This document shows positions 42,485-53,034 of a stretch of DNA of 64,000 nt, one piece after another. The notes under the pieces are model-generated. The model did not search any database. It had not been told where the DNA came from and saw only the letters and a list, made by a program, of their open reading frames with translations. Source of the stretch: Methylobacterium nodulans ORS 2060 (GTDB lineage: Bacteria > Pseudomonadota > Alphaproteobacteria > Rhizobiales > Beijerinckiaceae); contig NC_011894.1 of NCBI RefSeq assembly GCF_000022085.1, positions 4,145,001 to 4,209,000 on the forward strand. Reading direction: 5' to 3'. A program made the position numbers and the translations under genes. Each line of letters begins with the position of its first letter. The stretch's first letter is position 1.

Positions 42485-44590
42485 ATGTACCACGCGATCG
42501 TCTTCCTGCCCCTCATCGGCTCCCTCATCGCCGGCCTGTTCGGCCGCTGGATCGGGGCCAAGGCGAGCGAGGTCGTCACCACCTCGATCCTGTTCTTCGC
42601 GGCGCTCCTGTCCTGGGTGGCCTTCTTCCAGGTCACGGGCGGGGAGGGGCACGGTGCGGCCCGCATCCAGGTGGCGCACTGGTTCTCGGCCGGCGACCTC
42701 GTGGTCGACTGGGCCTTCCGGGTCGACGCGCTGACTGTGGTGATGCTCGTCGTCGTCACGACCGTGTCCTCCCTCGTGCATCTCTACTCCATGGGCTACA
42801 TGGAGGAGGATCCGCACCGGCCGCGCTTCTTCTCCTACCTGTCGCTGTTCACCTTCGCCATGCTGATGCTGGTGACGGCCGACAACCTGGTTCAGATGTT
42901 CTTCGGCTGGGAGGGCGTCGGCCTCGCCTCCTACCTGCTGATCGGCTTCTGGTACGAGAAGCCCTCCGCCAACGCCGCGGCCATCAAGGCCTTCATCGTC
43001 AACCGCGTCGGCGATTTCGGCTTCTCCCTCGGCATCTTCCTGGTCTTCGTCCTGTTCGGTACGGTCGCCTTCGACGGCATCTTCCCGCGGGTGGCGGAGT
43101 TCAAGGACGCCTCGTTCCACTTCCTCGGCACCGACTGGCACGCGCTGACGCTCGCCTGCCTGCTCCTGTTCATGGGCGCGATGGGCAAGTCGGCCCAGTT
43201 CCTGCTGCATACCTGGCTGCCCGACGCCATGGAGGGCCCGACCCCGGTCTCGGCCCTCATCCATGCGGCCACCATGGTGACGGCCGGCGTGTTCATGGTC
43301 GCGCGCCTCTCGCCGCTCTTCGAGGTGGCTCCCGCGGCCCTCACGGCCGTCACGGTGATCGGCGGCATCACGGCCTTCTTCGCTGCCACCGTCGGCCTCG
43401 TGCAGAACGACATCAAGCGGGTGATCGCCTACTCGACCTGCTCGCAGCTCGGCTACATGTTCGTGGCGCTTGGCGTCGGCGCCTATGCGGCGGGCATTTT
43501 CCACCTCTTCACCCACGCCTTCTTCAAGGCGCTGCTGTTCCTCGGCGCCGGCTCGGTCATCCACGCGATGCACCACGAGCAGGACATGCGGAACATGGGG
43601 GCGCTGCGCCGCTACATCCCCTTCACCGCGCTGATGATGGCGATCGGCACCCTGGCGCTGATCGGCTTCCCCTTCACCGCCGGCTACTACTCGAAGGACG
43701 CCATCATCGAGGCGGCCTACATGTCGACCCGCCCGGGCCACGTGCTGGCTTTCCTGGCGACCGTCACCGCGGCCTTCTTCACGTCCTTCTATTCCTGGCG
43801 CCTGTTCTTCCTCACCTTCGAGGGGCCGGCGCGCTGGGCGGACCATCACGCCGACGCCCACCATCAGGCCGCCGCCCACCATGCGGCGGCTTCCCTCGCC
43901 CACGAGGCCGATGGCGCGCCCGGCCACCACGAGGGCGTGGCCCATGACGACAAGGGTCACGACATCGAGCCGGTCTCCCACTCGGCGCTCGAGCCCCACG
44001 GCGACCACCACGCGCACACGCCGCACGAGAGCCCGCGGGTGATGACGATCCCGCTCGCCCTGCTCGCCATCGGCGCGCTGCTGGCCGGCCTCGGGTTCAA
44101 GAACCGCTTCATCGGCGAGGGCATGGACGAGTTCTGGAAGGGCGCGCTCGCGCACGGCCCCGACAATCACATCATGCACGACATCCACAGCGCTCCGGCC
44201 TGGGTCGCCTCCTCGCCCTTCGTGATGCTGGTGCTCGGCTTCCTCCTTGCCTACTGGATGTATATCCGCCGGCCGGAGCTGCCGAACCAGCTCGCCGAAA
44301 GCCAGCCGCTGCTCTACCGCTTCCTGCTCAACAAGTGGTACTTCGACGAGATCTACGACCGCATCTTCGTGCGGCCGGCCAAGGCCCTCGGCACCTTCCT
44401 GTGGAAGGTCGGCGACGGCGCGATCATCGACGGGCTCGGCCCCGACGGGATCGCGGCCCGGGTGGTCGACGTCACGCGCGGCGTCGTCCGGCTCCAGACC
44501 GGCTACGTCTATCACTACGCCTTCGTGATGCTGATCGGCGTCGCCGCCCTCGTGAGCTGGTACCTCGTGACCGGTGTGGGCGCTCACTGA
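42485..44590 (+). CDS. nuoL: NADH-quinone oxidoreductase subunit L
   Basis: 701 residues, an antiporter-like pumping subunit with about 16 helices and the long lateral amphipathic helix at the C-terminus. [17 protein letters not shown] carries the conserved Glu and [20 protein letters not shown] is the signature. Residues about 455-510 form a cytosolic His-rich loop ([17 protein letters not shown] and more) that is longer than in standard NuoL. Confidence 0.96.
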   Translation: MYHAIVFLPLIGSLIAGLFGRWIGAKASEVVTTSILFFAALLSWVAFFQVTGGEGHGAARIQVAHWFSAGDLVVDWAFRVDALTVVMLVVVTTVSSLVHLYSMGYMEEDPHRPRFFSYLSLFTFAMLMLVTADNLVQMFFGWEGVGLASYLLIGFWYEKPSANAAAIKAFIVNRVGDFGFSLGIFLVFVLFGTVAFDGIFPRVAEFKDASFHFLGTDWHALTLACLLLFMGAMGKSAQFLLHTWLPDAMEGPTPVSALIHAATMVTAGVFMVARLSPLFEVAPAALTAVTVIGGITAFFAATVGLVQNDIKRVIAYSTCSQLGYMFVALGVGAYAAGIFHLFTHAFFKALLFLGAGSVIHAMHHEQDMRNMGALRRYIPFTALMMAIGTLALIGFPFTAGYYSKDAIIEAAYMSTRPGHVLAFLATVTAAFFTSFYSWRLFFLTFEGPARWADHHADAHHQAAAHHAAASLAHEADGAPGHHEGVAHDDKGHDIEPVSHSALEPHGDHHAHTPHESPRVMTIPLALLAIGALLAGLGFKNRFIGEGMDEFWKGALAHGPDNHIMHDIHSAPAWVASSPFVMLVLGFLLAYWMYIRRPELPNQLAESQPLLYRFLLNKWYFDEIYDRIFVRPAKALGTFLWKVGDGAIIDGLGPDGIAARVVDVTRGVVRLQTGYVYHYAFVMLIGVAALVSWYLVTGVGAH

Positions 44591-44630
44591 TGCGCGCCCG
44601 CCTCATCTCAACCGACCGGAGACGCGTCTG

Positions 44631-46151
44631 ATGTTCGGCCTCGGGATCCTCTCCGGCCTCCTCATCCTGCCCCTCGTCGGCGCCGCCTTCATCCTCACCC
44701 TGCAGGGCGACGAGGAGGGCGTGCAGCGCAATGCCCGCTGGGCGGCGCTCATCGCCACGGTCGCGACCTTCCTGCTCTCGCTCGTGGCCTGGGGCCGCTA
44801 CGATTCCTCGACCGCGGCCTTCCAGCTCGTCGAGAGCCATGCCTGGCTGACGGAGTCGATCCGCTTCAAGCTCGGCGTCGACGGCTTCGCGATGCCGCTC
44901 CTGCTCCTCACCACCTTCCTGATGCCGTTCTGCATCGCGGCCTCATGGCACTCGATCGGCGTCCGGGTGAAGGAGTATTTCGTCGCCTTCCTGGTCCTCG
45001 AGACCACGATGATCGGCGTGTTCTGCGCGCTCGACCTCGTGCTGTTCTACCTGTTCTTCGAGGCCGGCCTGATCCCGATGTTCCTGATCATCGGCATCTG
45101 GGGCGGCAAGCGCCGGATCTACGCCTCGTTCAAGTTCTTCCTGTATACGCTGCTCGGCTCGGTGCTGATGCTGCTGGCGATCCTCGCCATGTACTGGCAG
45201 GCTGGCACGACCGACATCCCGACTCTGCTGCAGCACCGCTTCCCGGCCAACCTGCAGACCTGGCTGTGGCTCGCCTTCTTCGCCTCGTTCGCGGTGAAGA
45301 TGCCGATGTGGCCGGTCCATACCTGGCTGCCGGACGCCCATGTCGAGGCGCCGACCGCGGGCTCGGTGATCCTGGCCGCCATCCTCCTGAAGATGGGCGG
45401 CTACGGCTTCATCCGGTTCTCGCTGCCGATGTTTCCGGATGCCTCGCACCTGTTCGCGCCGCTGATCTTCGCGCTCTCCATCGTGGCGATCATCTACACC
45501 TCGCTGGTGGCGCTGGCTCAGACCGACATCAAGAAGCTGATCGCCTATTCGTCGGTCGCCCATATGGGCTTCGTCACCCTTGGGCTTTTCACGATGACCG
45601 AGCAGGGCATCCAGGGCGCGCTGTTCCTGATGATCTCGCACGGGATCGTGTCGGGCGCGCTGTTCCTCTGCGTCGGCGTGATCTACGACCGGATGCATAC
45701 CCGCGAGATCGCCGCCTATGGCGGCCTCGTGAACCGCATGCCGCTCTACGCCGTGGCCTTGATGGTCTTCACTATGGCGAATGTCGGCCTGCCCGGCACT
45801 TCCGGCTTCGTCGGCGAGTTCCTGTCCATGGTCGGCGCCTTCCGGACCAACCCGATGGTGTCGTTCTTCTCCGTCTTCGGCATCATCCTCTCGGCGGCCT
45901 ACGCCCTCTGGCTGTACGCCCGGGTGATCTACGGCAAGCTCGAAAAGCCGAGCCTCCAGGCCATCACGGACCTCGACCGCCGCGAGATCGCGATCCTGGC
46001 GCCCCTCGTGGTACTCACGATCTATTACGGCTTCCACCCAAGCCCGGTCCTCGACGTCTTCGCCCCCTCGACCGAGGCGCTGATGCAGGGCCTGCGGGCC
46101 GCCCTCTCCTCGACCCAGACCGCCGCCGCGGCGCTGCCGGTCGCGCATTAG
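44631..46151 (+). CDS. nuoM: NADH-quinone oxidoreductase subunit M
   Basis: 506 residues, antiporter-like subunit with 14 helices. [20 protein letters not shown] has the pumping Glu and [20 protein letters not shown] is the signature. I chose the ATG at 44631 ([15 protein letters not shown]), which gives the family's usual start. Confidence 0.96.
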   Translation: MFGLGILSGLLILPLVGAAFILTLQGDEEGVQRNARWAALIATVATFLLSLVAWGRYDSSTAAFQLVESHAWLTESIRFKLGVDGFAMPLLLLTTFLMPFCIAASWHSIGVRVKEYFVAFLVLETTMIGVFCALDLVLFYLFFEAGLIPMFLIIGIWGGKRRIYASFKFFLYTLLGSVLMLLAILAMYWQAGTTDIPTLLQHRFPANLQTWLWLAFFASFAVKMPMWPVHTWLPDAHVEAPTAGSVILAAILLKMGGYGFIRFSLPMFPDASHLFAPLIFALSIVAIIYTSLVALAQTDIKKLIAYSSVAHMGFVTLGLFTMTEQGIQGALFLMISHGIVSGALFLCVGVIYDRMHTREIAAYGGLVNRMPLYAVALMVFTMANVGLPGTSGFVGEFLSMVGAFRTNPMVSFFSVFGIILSAAYALWLYARVIYGKLEKPSLQAITDLDRREIAILAPLVVLTIYYGFHPSPVLDVFAPSTEALMQGLRAALSSTQTAAAALPVAH

Positions 46152-46160
46152 AGATCCCCG

Positions 46161-47609
46161 ATGAACGCCGCAGAGATCGTCATGCCCGCCCTCGGGCCCG
46201 CCCTGCCGGAGCTGATCCTCACGGTCGGCGCGCTGGTGCTGATCCTCTACGGGGCGCTCCGCGGCGAGCGCTCCACGGAGGGCGTCACGGTCGGCGCGAT
46301 CATCGTGCTGATCGTCGCGCTGTTCTCGGTGGTCAGCCAGCCCCTGGGCGCCAAGATCACGACCTTCAACGGCTCCTTCATCGTCGACGGCTTCGCCCGC
46401 GTGATGAAGACGCTGACGCTCGTCGGCTCGCTCGCGGCCCTGCTGCTCGCCCGCGACCTGTTCGCCCGTGAGCGCATCGAGCGCTTCGAGTACCCGATCC
46501 TGATCGTGCTCTCCTCGATCGGGATGCTGATCATGGCCTCGGCCAACGACCTGATCGGGCTCTATCTCGGCCTCGAGCTGCAATCGCTCGCCGCCTACGT
46601 CATCGCCTCGTTCCACCGCGACGACGTGCGCTCGACGGAGGCGGGCCTCAAGTACTTCGTGCTGGGCGCCCTGTCCTCGGGCATGCTGCTCTACGGCGCC
46701 TCGCTCGTCTACGGCTTCACCGGCAGCGTGTCCTTCCCGGGGATCGTCACGGCTTTGCGCGAGGCGCATGCGGGCCTCGGGCTCGTGCTCGGCATCGTGT
46801 TCGTCGCGGCGGGCGTCGCCTTCAAGCTCGCGGCGGTGCCCTTCCACATGTGGACGCCGGACGTCTACGAGGGCGCGCCCACCCCGGTCACCGCCTTCTT
46901 CGCCTCGGCGCCCAAGATGGCCGCCATGGCCATGACGGTGCGCGTCTTCATCGGCGCCTTCCCGGGCGTCGTAGCCGAGTGGCAGCAGATCATCGTCTTC
47001 ATCGCCATCGCCTCCATGGCGCTCGGCTCCTTCGCGGCGATCGGCCAGCGCAACCTCAAGCGCCTGATGGCCTATTCCTCGATCGGCAATGTCGGCTACG
47101 CGCTGATCGGGCTCGCCGCCGGGACGGAGGAGGGCGTGCGCGGCGTCGTCGTCTACATGGCGATCTACCTCGCCATGACGCTCGGTGCCTTCGCGGTCAT
47201 CCTCGGCATGCGGCGCGGCAACCGGATGTTCGAGACGATCGAGGATCTCTCGGGTCTGTCGCGCACCCATCCCTGGCTGGCCTTCTGCCTGGCCATGATG
47301 ATGTTCTCGCTCGCCGGCATCCCGCCGCTCGCCGGGTTCTTCGCCAAGTTCTACGTCTTCGCCGCAGCCATCAAGGCGGGGCTCAACGTGCTGGCAGTGA
47401 TCGGCGTGGTCACCAGCGTCGTGGGCGCCTACTACTATGTCCGCATCGTCAAGATCATGTATTTCGACGATGCGCAGGCGGCCTACGAGCCGCTGGCCCC
47501 GGGCCTGCGGATCGTGCTTGCGGCGTCGAGCGTGGTCGTCGTTCTGTTCTGGATCGTTCCGGCTCCGCTGGTCGCGGCCGCCGGAACAGCCGCCCGATCC
47601 CTGTTCTGA
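46161..47609 (+). CDS. nuoN: NADH-quinone oxidoreductase subunit N
   Basis: 482 residues, antiporter-like subunit. GLYLGLELQSLAAYVIASF and KYFVLGALSSGMLLYG are typical, as is HMWTPDVYEGAPTPVTAFFA. It ends the complex I gene set; birA follows 10 bases later and is probably in the same transcript. Confidence 0.96.
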   Translation: MNAAEIVMPALGPALPELILTVGALVLILYGALRGERSTEGVTVGAIIVLIVALFSVVSQPLGAKITTFNGSFIVDGFARVMKTLTLVGSLAALLLARDLFARERIERFEYPILIVLSSIGMLIMASANDLIGLYLGLELQSLAAYVIASFHRDDVRSTEAGLKYFVLGALSSGMLLYGASLVYGFTGSVSFPGIVTALREAHAGLGLVLGIVFVAAGVAFKLAAVPFHMWTPDVYEGAPTPVTAFFASAPKMAAMAMTVRVFIGAFPGVVAEWQQIIVFIAIASMALGSFAAIGQRNLKRLMAYSSIGNVGYALIGLAAGTEEGVRGVVVYMAIYLAMTLGAFAVILGMRRGNRMFETIEDLSGLSRTHPWLAFCLAMMMFSLAGIPPLAGFFAKFYVFAAAIKAGLNVLAVIGVVTSVVGAYYYVRIVKIMYFDDAQAAYEPLAPGLRIVLAASSVVVVLFWIVPAPLVAAAGTAARSLF

Positions 47610-47619
47610 CCCAGGCCGC

Positions 47620-48414
47620 ATGGCATTTTCCCTCGACCCGGCGGCGCTGGCCGCGGGGTACCGTCTTGAGACGCACGATACCCTCGGCTCGACGAGCACG
47701 CAGGCGATGGCGCGCGCCCGCGAGGGCGCCGAGGGGCCGCTCTGGGTGGTGACGCGTCGGCAGACGGAGGGGCGGGGACGCCGCGGCAGCGCCTGGTCCT
47801 CCCCGGAGGGCAATCTGGCGGCGAGCCTGTATTGGCCGGTTCCGCCGGGCCTCGCGCCGGACCGCATCGCCACGCTCGGCTTCGTGGCCGGACTCAGCCT
47901 GGAACGGGCGCTGCGCGAGGTCTGCGGGCCGGAGCGCGGCGCGGCGGATGCGTTTCGCCTCAAATGGCCGAACGACGTGCTGGCGGGCGGGGATAAGCTC
48001 GCCGGTATCCTTCTCGAGATGGAAACCCTGCCGCAGGGCGCCGCGGTGGTGGTCGGATTCGGGGTGAACGTGGCCGCCGCGCCCGAGGGGCTCGCCTATC
48101 CGGTGGCCTCGCTCGCCGGTCTCGGCCGCCCGGCCGATGCGGCCGGGCTGTTCCGGCGCCTCAGCGCGACCTGGATCGAGACCCTCCGGGTCTGGGACGA
48201 GGGGAGCGGGTTTCCGGCGATCCGAGCGGCCTGGCTCGCGACGGCGGCGGGCCTCGGCGGCCCCGTGGCGGTCGACACGGGATCCGAACGCCTCGCCGGC
48301 ACGTTCGACACGATCGATTCGAGCGGGCGCCTGGTGGTGCGCCTTGCGGATGGGACGCAGCGCACGGTGACGGCCGGAGCGGTGCATTTCGGTTCGGCCG
48401 CGACGGCGGCGTGA
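47620..48414 (+). CDS. birA: Biotin-[acetyl-CoA-carboxylase] ligase
   Basis: 264 residues. Attaches biotin to carboxylase carrier proteins through biotinyl-AMP. DTLGSTSTQAMARA binds ATP/biotin, RRQTEGRGRRGSAW is the biotinyl-AMP loop and KWPNDVL the signature. No N-terminal DNA-binding domain is present, so unlike the E. coli protein it should not act as a repressor. Placement right after nuoN is usual in Rhizobiales. Confidence 0.95.
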   Translation: MAFSLDPAALAAGYRLETHDTLGSTSTQAMARAREGAEGPLWVVTRRQTEGRGRRGSAWSSPEGNLAASLYWPVPPGLAPDRIATLGFVAGLSLERALREVCGPERGAADAFRLKWPNDVLAGGDKLAGILLEMETLPQGAAVVVGFGVNVAAAPEGLAYPVASLAGLGRPADAAGLFRRLSATWIETLRVWDEGSGFPAIRAAWLATAAGLGGPVAVDTGSERLAGTFDTIDSSGRLVVRLADGTQRTVTAGAVHFGSAATAA

Positions 48415-48608
48415 GGGACGGGCCGGACCGGCGCCTGAGCGGCGACGACGGCTCTCGATGAACAAGCGACAGGCGGGGGCGCCGACGCGCCGCCGCCCGG
48501 GGCCGCTCGCCTGCGGCCGGAACCGACATGACGGCGCCGTGACCGTGACGGCAGAAAGCCGTTCTTCGAGGAGGGCCGCGACGGCGGCCCATGAGGTGTT
48601 GTGTGTCC

Positions 48609-50279
48609 ATGGCGAAGGGAGATGAACTCGTCTTCGTGCCGCTCGGCGGCGTCGGCGAGATCGGGATGAATGCAGCGCTCTACGGATTCGGTCCGCCGAC
48701 GGCGCGCAAATGGATCATGGTCGATTGCGGCATGGGCTTCGCGAGCGAGGAGCACATGCCGGGCGTCGACCTGATGTATCCGGACCTGAGCTTCATCGAG
48801 CAACAGCGCGAGAACCTGCTCGGCATCCTGATCACCCACGGTCACGAGGACCATATCGGCGCGCTAGTCGAGCTGTGGCCCCGCCTGAAGGTGCCGGTCT
48901 ACGCGACGGGCTTCACCAAGAGCCTGATCGAGACGCGTCGCCTCGGCGAGCCGGGCGCGCCGAAGATCGACCTGCGCGAGGTCAGGCCGAACGAGCGCAT
49001 GAGCTTCGGTCCCTTCGAGGTCGAGTATGTCCCGGTGGCGCACTCGATCCCCGAGGCGAACGCGCTGGCGATCCGCACCGCGCACGGCCTCGTGGTGCAT
49101 ACGGGCGACTGGAAGCTCGACGACGCGCCGGTCGTCGGCAACGTCACCTCGGAGGAGGTGTTCACCCGCCTCGGCGAGGAGGGCGTGCTGGCGCTGGTCT
49201 GCGATTCGACCAACGTCACCCGCGAGGGCCGCTCGCCGAGCGAGGCCGAGGTCGCGGCCCATCTGGCGGAGCTCATCCGCTCGGCGCCGCACCGGGTCGC
49301 CGTCACCACCTTCGCGTCGAACGTCGCCCGCATCCGGGCGGTGGCGGATGCCGCGCAGGCCTGCGGGCGCGAGGTCGTGGCGGTCGGGCGCGCCATGGAC
49401 CGCGTCATCGATGTCGCGCGCGAATGCGGCTATCTCGACGGCCTGCCCGAGTTCCGCGAACCCGAGGCCTATGGCTATCTGCCGCGCGAGAAGGTGGTGG
49501 CCCTGCTCACCGGCTCGCAGGGCGAGCCGCGCGCGGCTTTGTCCCGCGTCTCCCGCGACGAGCATCCGGAGATCGCCCTGTCTCCCGGCGACCGGGTGAT
49601 CTTCTCGTCGCGGGCGATCCCCGGCAACGAGCGCGCGATCGGGGCCATCATCAACGACCTGGTCGAGGCCGGGGTCGAGGTCGTCACCGACCGTACGGAA
49701 CTTGTCCACGTCTCGGGCCATCCGCGCCGGGACGAACTCGCCGCCATGTATCGCTGGACGAAGCCGCGCATCGCCGTGCCGGTGCATGGCGAGCCGCTGC
49801 ACCTCGCCGAGCACGCCACCTTCGCGCGCAAGCAGGGCGTCGAGGACGTGGTGAAGGCCCGCAACGGCACCCTGATCCGCCTCGCGCCGGGCGCGCCTCA
49901 GATCATCGACCATGTCAGCCACGGGCGCCTCTACAAGGACGGCATGGTGCTGATCACCGAGACGGACCGGGCGCTGCCCGAGCGCCGCAAGCTCTCCTTC
50001 ACGGGGATCATCTCGGTGGCGATCGCCATCGATCAGCATGGGGAGATGAAGGGCGAGCCGGCGATCGACCTCATGGGCCTGCCGACCTACGGCCGGAACG
50101 GCGAGGCGATCATCGACATCGTCGAGGACGTGGTGGAGCGGACCTTCGGCGGGTTGTCGCGCCAGAAGCGGCGCGATTCCGAGGCCGTCGAGAACGCCGT
50201 CGACCGCGCGATCCGCGCGGCCGTCAACGAGGTCTGGGGCAAGAAGCCCGCCTGCCACGTCCAGGTGGTGGAGATCTGA
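48609..50279 (+). CDS. rnj: Ribonuclease J
   Basis: 556 residues from ATG 48609 (MAKGDELVFVPLGGVGEIGMN); an upstream ATG at 48591 adds six residues. The metallo-beta-lactamase motif THGHEDHIGA binds the zinc ions and a beta-CASP domain follows, with CDSTNVTREGRSPSE and SGHPRRDEL. The enzyme has 5' exo- and endonuclease activity in mRNA decay and rRNA maturation; in alphaproteobacteria it acts beside RNase E. Confidence 0.95.
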   Translation: MAKGDELVFVPLGGVGEIGMNAALYGFGPPTARKWIMVDCGMGFASEEHMPGVDLMYPDLSFIEQQRENLLGILITHGHEDHIGALVELWPRLKVPVYATGFTKSLIETRRLGEPGAPKIDLREVRPNERMSFGPFEVEYVPVAHSIPEANALAIRTAHGLVVHTGDWKLDDAPVVGNVTSEEVFTRLGEEGVLALVCDSTNVTREGRSPSEAEVAAHLAELIRSAPHRVAVTTFASNVARIRAVADAAQACGREVVAVGRAMDRVIDVARECGYLDGLPEFREPEAYGYLPREKVVALLTGSQGEPRAALSRVSRDEHPEIALSPGDRVIFSSRAIPGNERAIGAIINDLVEAGVEVVTDRTELVHVSGHPRRDELAAMYRWTKPRIAVPVHGEPLHLAEHATFARKQGVEDVVKARNGTLIRLAPGAPQIIDHVSHGRLYKDGMVLITETDRALPERRKLSFTGIISVAIAIDQHGEMKGEPAIDLMGLPTYGRNGEAIIDIVEDVVERTFGGLSRQKRRDSEAVENAVDRAIRAAVNEVWGKKPACHVQVVEI

Positions 50280-50396
50280 GCCCCGCCCCGGGAGCGCCTG
50301 CGGCGGTCCCGGCCCCGTCTCGGACGAAAGACCCGGGTGGCCTTTCGCGGCCTCGTGTACAACGAGCGCGACCACCCGGAGAGGAGCCAGAGGAAC

Positions 50397-50801
50397 ATGA
50401 TCGGCCGGTTGAATCACGTCGCCATCGCGGTGAAGGACCTGGAGGCCGCCGCGAAGATCTATCGCGACACCCTCGGCGCGACGCTGTCGCCGCCGCTGGC
50501 CCAGCCCGAGCACGGCGTCACGGTCATCTTCGTCGAATTGCCCAACAGCAAGATCGAGCTCCTGGAGCCCCTCGGCGCCGATTCCCCGATCGCGTCCTTC
50601 CTGGAGCGCAACCCGGGCGGCGGCATCCACCATGTCTGCTACGAGGTGGACGACATCCTGGCTGCCCGCGATCGCCTGAAGGGGGAGGGCGCCCGGATCC
50701 TGGGCAGCGGTGAACCCCGCATCGGCGCGCATGGCAAGCCGGTGCTGTTCCTGCACCCGAAGGACTTCCTCGGCACCCTCGTCGAGCTGGAACAGGCCTG
50801 A
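50397..50801 (+). CDS. mce: Methylmalonyl-CoA epimerase
   Basis: 134 residues, VOC superfamily. Starts GRLNHVAIAVKDLEAAAKIYRD with the metal-binding His. Further ligands lie in GIHHVCYEVDD and LVELEQA. It interconverts the (R) and (S) forms of methylmalonyl-CoA in propionyl-CoA metabolism, and in methylotrophs in the ethylmalonyl-CoA pathway. Its ATG follows GGAGAGGAGCCAGAGG. Confidence 0.95.
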   Translation: MIGRLNHVAIAVKDLEAAAKIYRDTLGATLSPPLAQPEHGVTVIFVELPNSKIELLEPLGADSPIASFLERNPGGGIHHVCYEVDDILAARDRLKGEGARILGSGEPRIGAHGKPVLFLHPKDFLGTLVELEQA

Positions 50802-50806
50802 CGCCT

Positions 50807-51142
50807 ATGTTCGCCTCCACCGTCGAGGTCGCCACCGCCTCGATTCCGCGCACGCTCCTCGCCTGCACCGCCGTGATGGTGCCCGCCCTCGCGGTGGCGA
50901 CGGGCCCCTTCGGCCTCACCTGGTTCGGAGCGGTCGCGCTCTATTTCGTGGTCTGGTGGACGCTGCTTTTCGCCGTGCTGCCCTTCCGGGCGAAGGACGA
51001 CGGTTCGCAGCCCTACGTGCCCGGGCAGGATCCGGGCGCGCCGCCCCTGCCGCAGATGCGCCGCAAGGCTCTGTGGACCACACTGCTCTCCGACGTTGTA
51101 TTCCTGGCGGCCATCGCGGCTTTCCCGCTCGCCGGCCTCTGA
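50807..51142 (+). CDS. DUF1467 family membrane protein
   Basis: 111 residues. Two membrane helices, FGLTWFGAVALYFVVWWTLLF and WTTLLSDVVFLAAIAAFPL, flank a soluble loop with YVPGQDPGAPPLPQM. The family is found in alphaproteobacteria between mce and proS; its function is not known. It starts 5 bases after mce. Confidence 0.9.
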   Translation: MFASTVEVATASIPRTLLACTAVMVPALAVATGPFGLTWFGAVALYFVVWWTLLFAVLPFRAKDDGSQPYVPGQDPGAPPLPQMRRKALWTTLLSDVVFLAAIAAFPLAGL

Positions 51143-51628
51143 TGTCGGCCGCAGGTTGTTAGCCGGATCACGATGATCCGGACGGTCCCGGCCGACAATA
51201 AAAAAGCAAGGCTCGGGAGCCTTGCTTAAAAAGCTTCTGGATGTTTTCGTCAGCCACTCGATTGGTCTTGCGCCGCATCCGGCGTTTCGGCTGACCGTTC
51301 CTCCCGAGACTCGGACCTTGCGCGTCGGCCTTTGTGGCCGACTGCGCATCATCGCAAGGCCGCTTATAGGAAGAAGAGTACGCATTGTCACGCCTTTCGG
51401 AGCAGGGCGATGCGATTTTTTGCATGGACCGCACCGAAATCCTCTCCCCGGCCCGCCGGCGCGTCCGATCCGGCTCCGATCGGTCCATTTCGGCGCCGGC
51501 GGTTGCAATGGTTGCAGGCAGGCCGGACCATGCGCCGCTTGTCTTTTGCCGGTGCAATGTGTTGTGTGCCGGGGCGAGTCGGCCATCCGCCGTGCCTCGC
51601 GCGCCCACCATGCTCGGCAAGGTTCTGC
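51143..51628. other. Long intergenic region before proS
   Basis: No convincing gene on either strand. It holds the terminator hairpin at 51204-51227 and a perfect GTCGGCC-TTTGT-GGCCGAC stem at 51324-51342. It is noticeably less GC-rich near 51200-51420. A small RNA on the minus strand ending at the hairpin is possible. The proS promoter should lie here. Confidence 0.4.
51204..51227 (-). terminator. Strong hairpin with T run on the minus strand
   Basis: AAGCAAGGCTC, GG, GAGCCTTGCTT gives an 11-bp stem. On the minus strand it is followed by TTTTTTATTG, a classical intrinsic terminator. On the plus strand A's follow instead. No minus-strand protein gene is seen upstream of it. Confidence 0.7.
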
Positions 51629-52960
51629 ATGCGTCTCAGCCGCTACTTCCTGCCCATCCTGCGTGAGACTCCCAAGGAAGCGGAGATCGTCTCGCACCGG
51701 CTGATGCTCCGCGCCGGCATGATCCGCCAGGAGGCGGCCGGCATCTACGCGTGGCTCCCGCTCGGCCTGCGCGTCCTCAACCGGGTCACGGAGGTGATCC
51801 GCGCCGAGCAGGACCGCAGCGGCGCCATCGAGCTCCTGATGCCGACCATCCAGTCGGCGGAGCTCTGGCGCGAATCCGGCCGCTACGAGGCCTACGGCAA
51901 GGAGATGCTGCGCATCCGCGACCGGCACGAGCGCGAGATGCTGTTCGGGCCGACCAACGAGGAGATGATCACGGCGATCTTCCGCTCGGCGGTGCGCTCC
52001 TACAAGGATCTTCCGAAGAACCTCTACCACATCCAGTGGAAGTTCCGGGACGAGGTCCGGCCGCGCTTCGGGACCATGCGCTCGCGCGAGTTCCTGATGA
52101 AGGACGCCTATTCCTTCGACCTCGACGAGGCGGGGGCGCGGCACGCCTACAACAAGATGTTCGTGGCCTATCTGCGCACCTTCGCGCGGCTCGGGCTCAA
52201 GGCGATCCCGATGCGGGCCGAGACCGGGCCGATCGGCGGCAATCTCTCGCACGAATTCATCATCCTGGCGCAGACCGGCGAGAGCGAGGTGTTCTGCGAC
52301 CGCGCCTATCTCGGCTTCCCGATCCCGCCCGCCTCGATCGATTTCGACGACGTGGCGGCATTGCAGGCGACGGTCGATCACTGGACCTCCCGCTACGCCG
52401 CGACCTCCGAGATGCACGAGCCGGCCGCCTTCGAGGCGGTGCCCGAGGAGGCCCGCATGGCCGCCCGCGGCATCGAGGTCGGGCACATCTTCTATTTCGG
52501 CACCAAGTATTCCGAGCCGATGGGTGCCCGCGTCACCGGCCCGGACGGGCAGGAGCGGCCGGTGCATATGGGCTCCTACGGGATCGGCCCGAGCCGTCTC
52601 GTCGCGGCGATCATCGAGGCGAGCCACGACGAAGCCGGGATCGTCTGGCCCGATTCGGTCGCGCCCTTCGACGTCGCGCTGCTCAATCTGAAGGTGGGCG
52701 ATGCGGCGACCGACGCGGCCTGTGCGAAGCTCCAGGAGGAACTGGAGGCGGCGGGCCTGACGGTGCTCACCGACGATCGCGACGAGCGGCCCGGCGCCAA
52801 GTTCGCGACCGCCGACCTGATCGGCCTGCCCTGGCAGGTCATCGTCGGCCCCAAGGGGCTTGCGGAAGGCACGATCGAACTCAAGCGCCGCGCCACCGGC
52901 GAGCGGGAGATCGTTGCGGTCGACGCGGTGGCGCCCCGCCTGCGGGGGGCGAAGGAGTGA
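51629..52960 (+). CDS. proS: Prolyl-tRNA synthetase, short bacterial form
   Basis: 443 residues, class II aminoacyl-tRNA synthetase. Motif 2 is [21 protein letters not shown], motif 3 is [14 protein letters not shown], and the anticodon-binding domain ends the protein. The editing insertion of E. coli ProS (about 570 residues) is missing, as is normal for alphaproteobacteria. The ATG at 51629 starts [15 protein letters not shown], the conserved N-terminus. Confidence 0.96.
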   Translation: MRLSRYFLPILRETPKEAEIVSHRLMLRAGMIRQEAAGIYAWLPLGLRVLNRVTEVIRAEQDRSGAIELLMPTIQSAELWRESGRYEAYGKEMLRIRDRHEREMLFGPTNEEMITAIFRSAVRSYKDLPKNLYHIQWKFRDEVRPRFGTMRSREFLMKDAYSFDLDEAGARHAYNKMFVAYLRTFARLGLKAIPMRAETGPIGGNLSHEFIILAQTGESEVFCDRAYLGFPIPPASIDFDDVAALQATVDHWTSRYAATSEMHEPAAFEAVPEEARMAARGIEVGHIFYFGTKYSEPMGARVTGPDGQERPVHMGSYGIGPSRLVAAIIEASHDEAGIVWPDSVAPFDVALLNLKVGDAATDAACAKLQEELEAAGLTVLTDDRDERPGAKFATADLIGLPWQVIVGPKGLAEGTIELKRRATGEREIVAVDAVAPRLRGAKE

Positions 52961-52972
52961 ATGCAGGATCCC

Positions 52973-52994
52973 CCCTCTCCCACCCGGGAGAGGG
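52973..52994. repeat. REP-like inverted repeat between proS and lolC/E
   Basis: CCCTCTCCC and GGGAGAGGG form a 9-bp stem with a 4-base loop, 13 bases after the proS stop. It belongs to the same family as 15491, 60357 and 60499. Confidence 0.75.
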
Positions 52995-53034
52995 ACTGCC
53001 GCGCATCATGCGCCGAGGAAAGGCAGGGGCATCG

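Noticed and set aside
42461..47963. Long minus-strand frames antisense to nuoL, nuoM and nuoN
   Set aside because: Composition is His/Glu/Asp/Arg-rich repeats without motifs; the plus-strand genes are beyond doubt.
51168..51620. A 150-codon minus-strand frame upstream of proS
   Set aside because: It runs through the terminator hairpin and has no start context or motif. A small RNA is the more likely product, if any.
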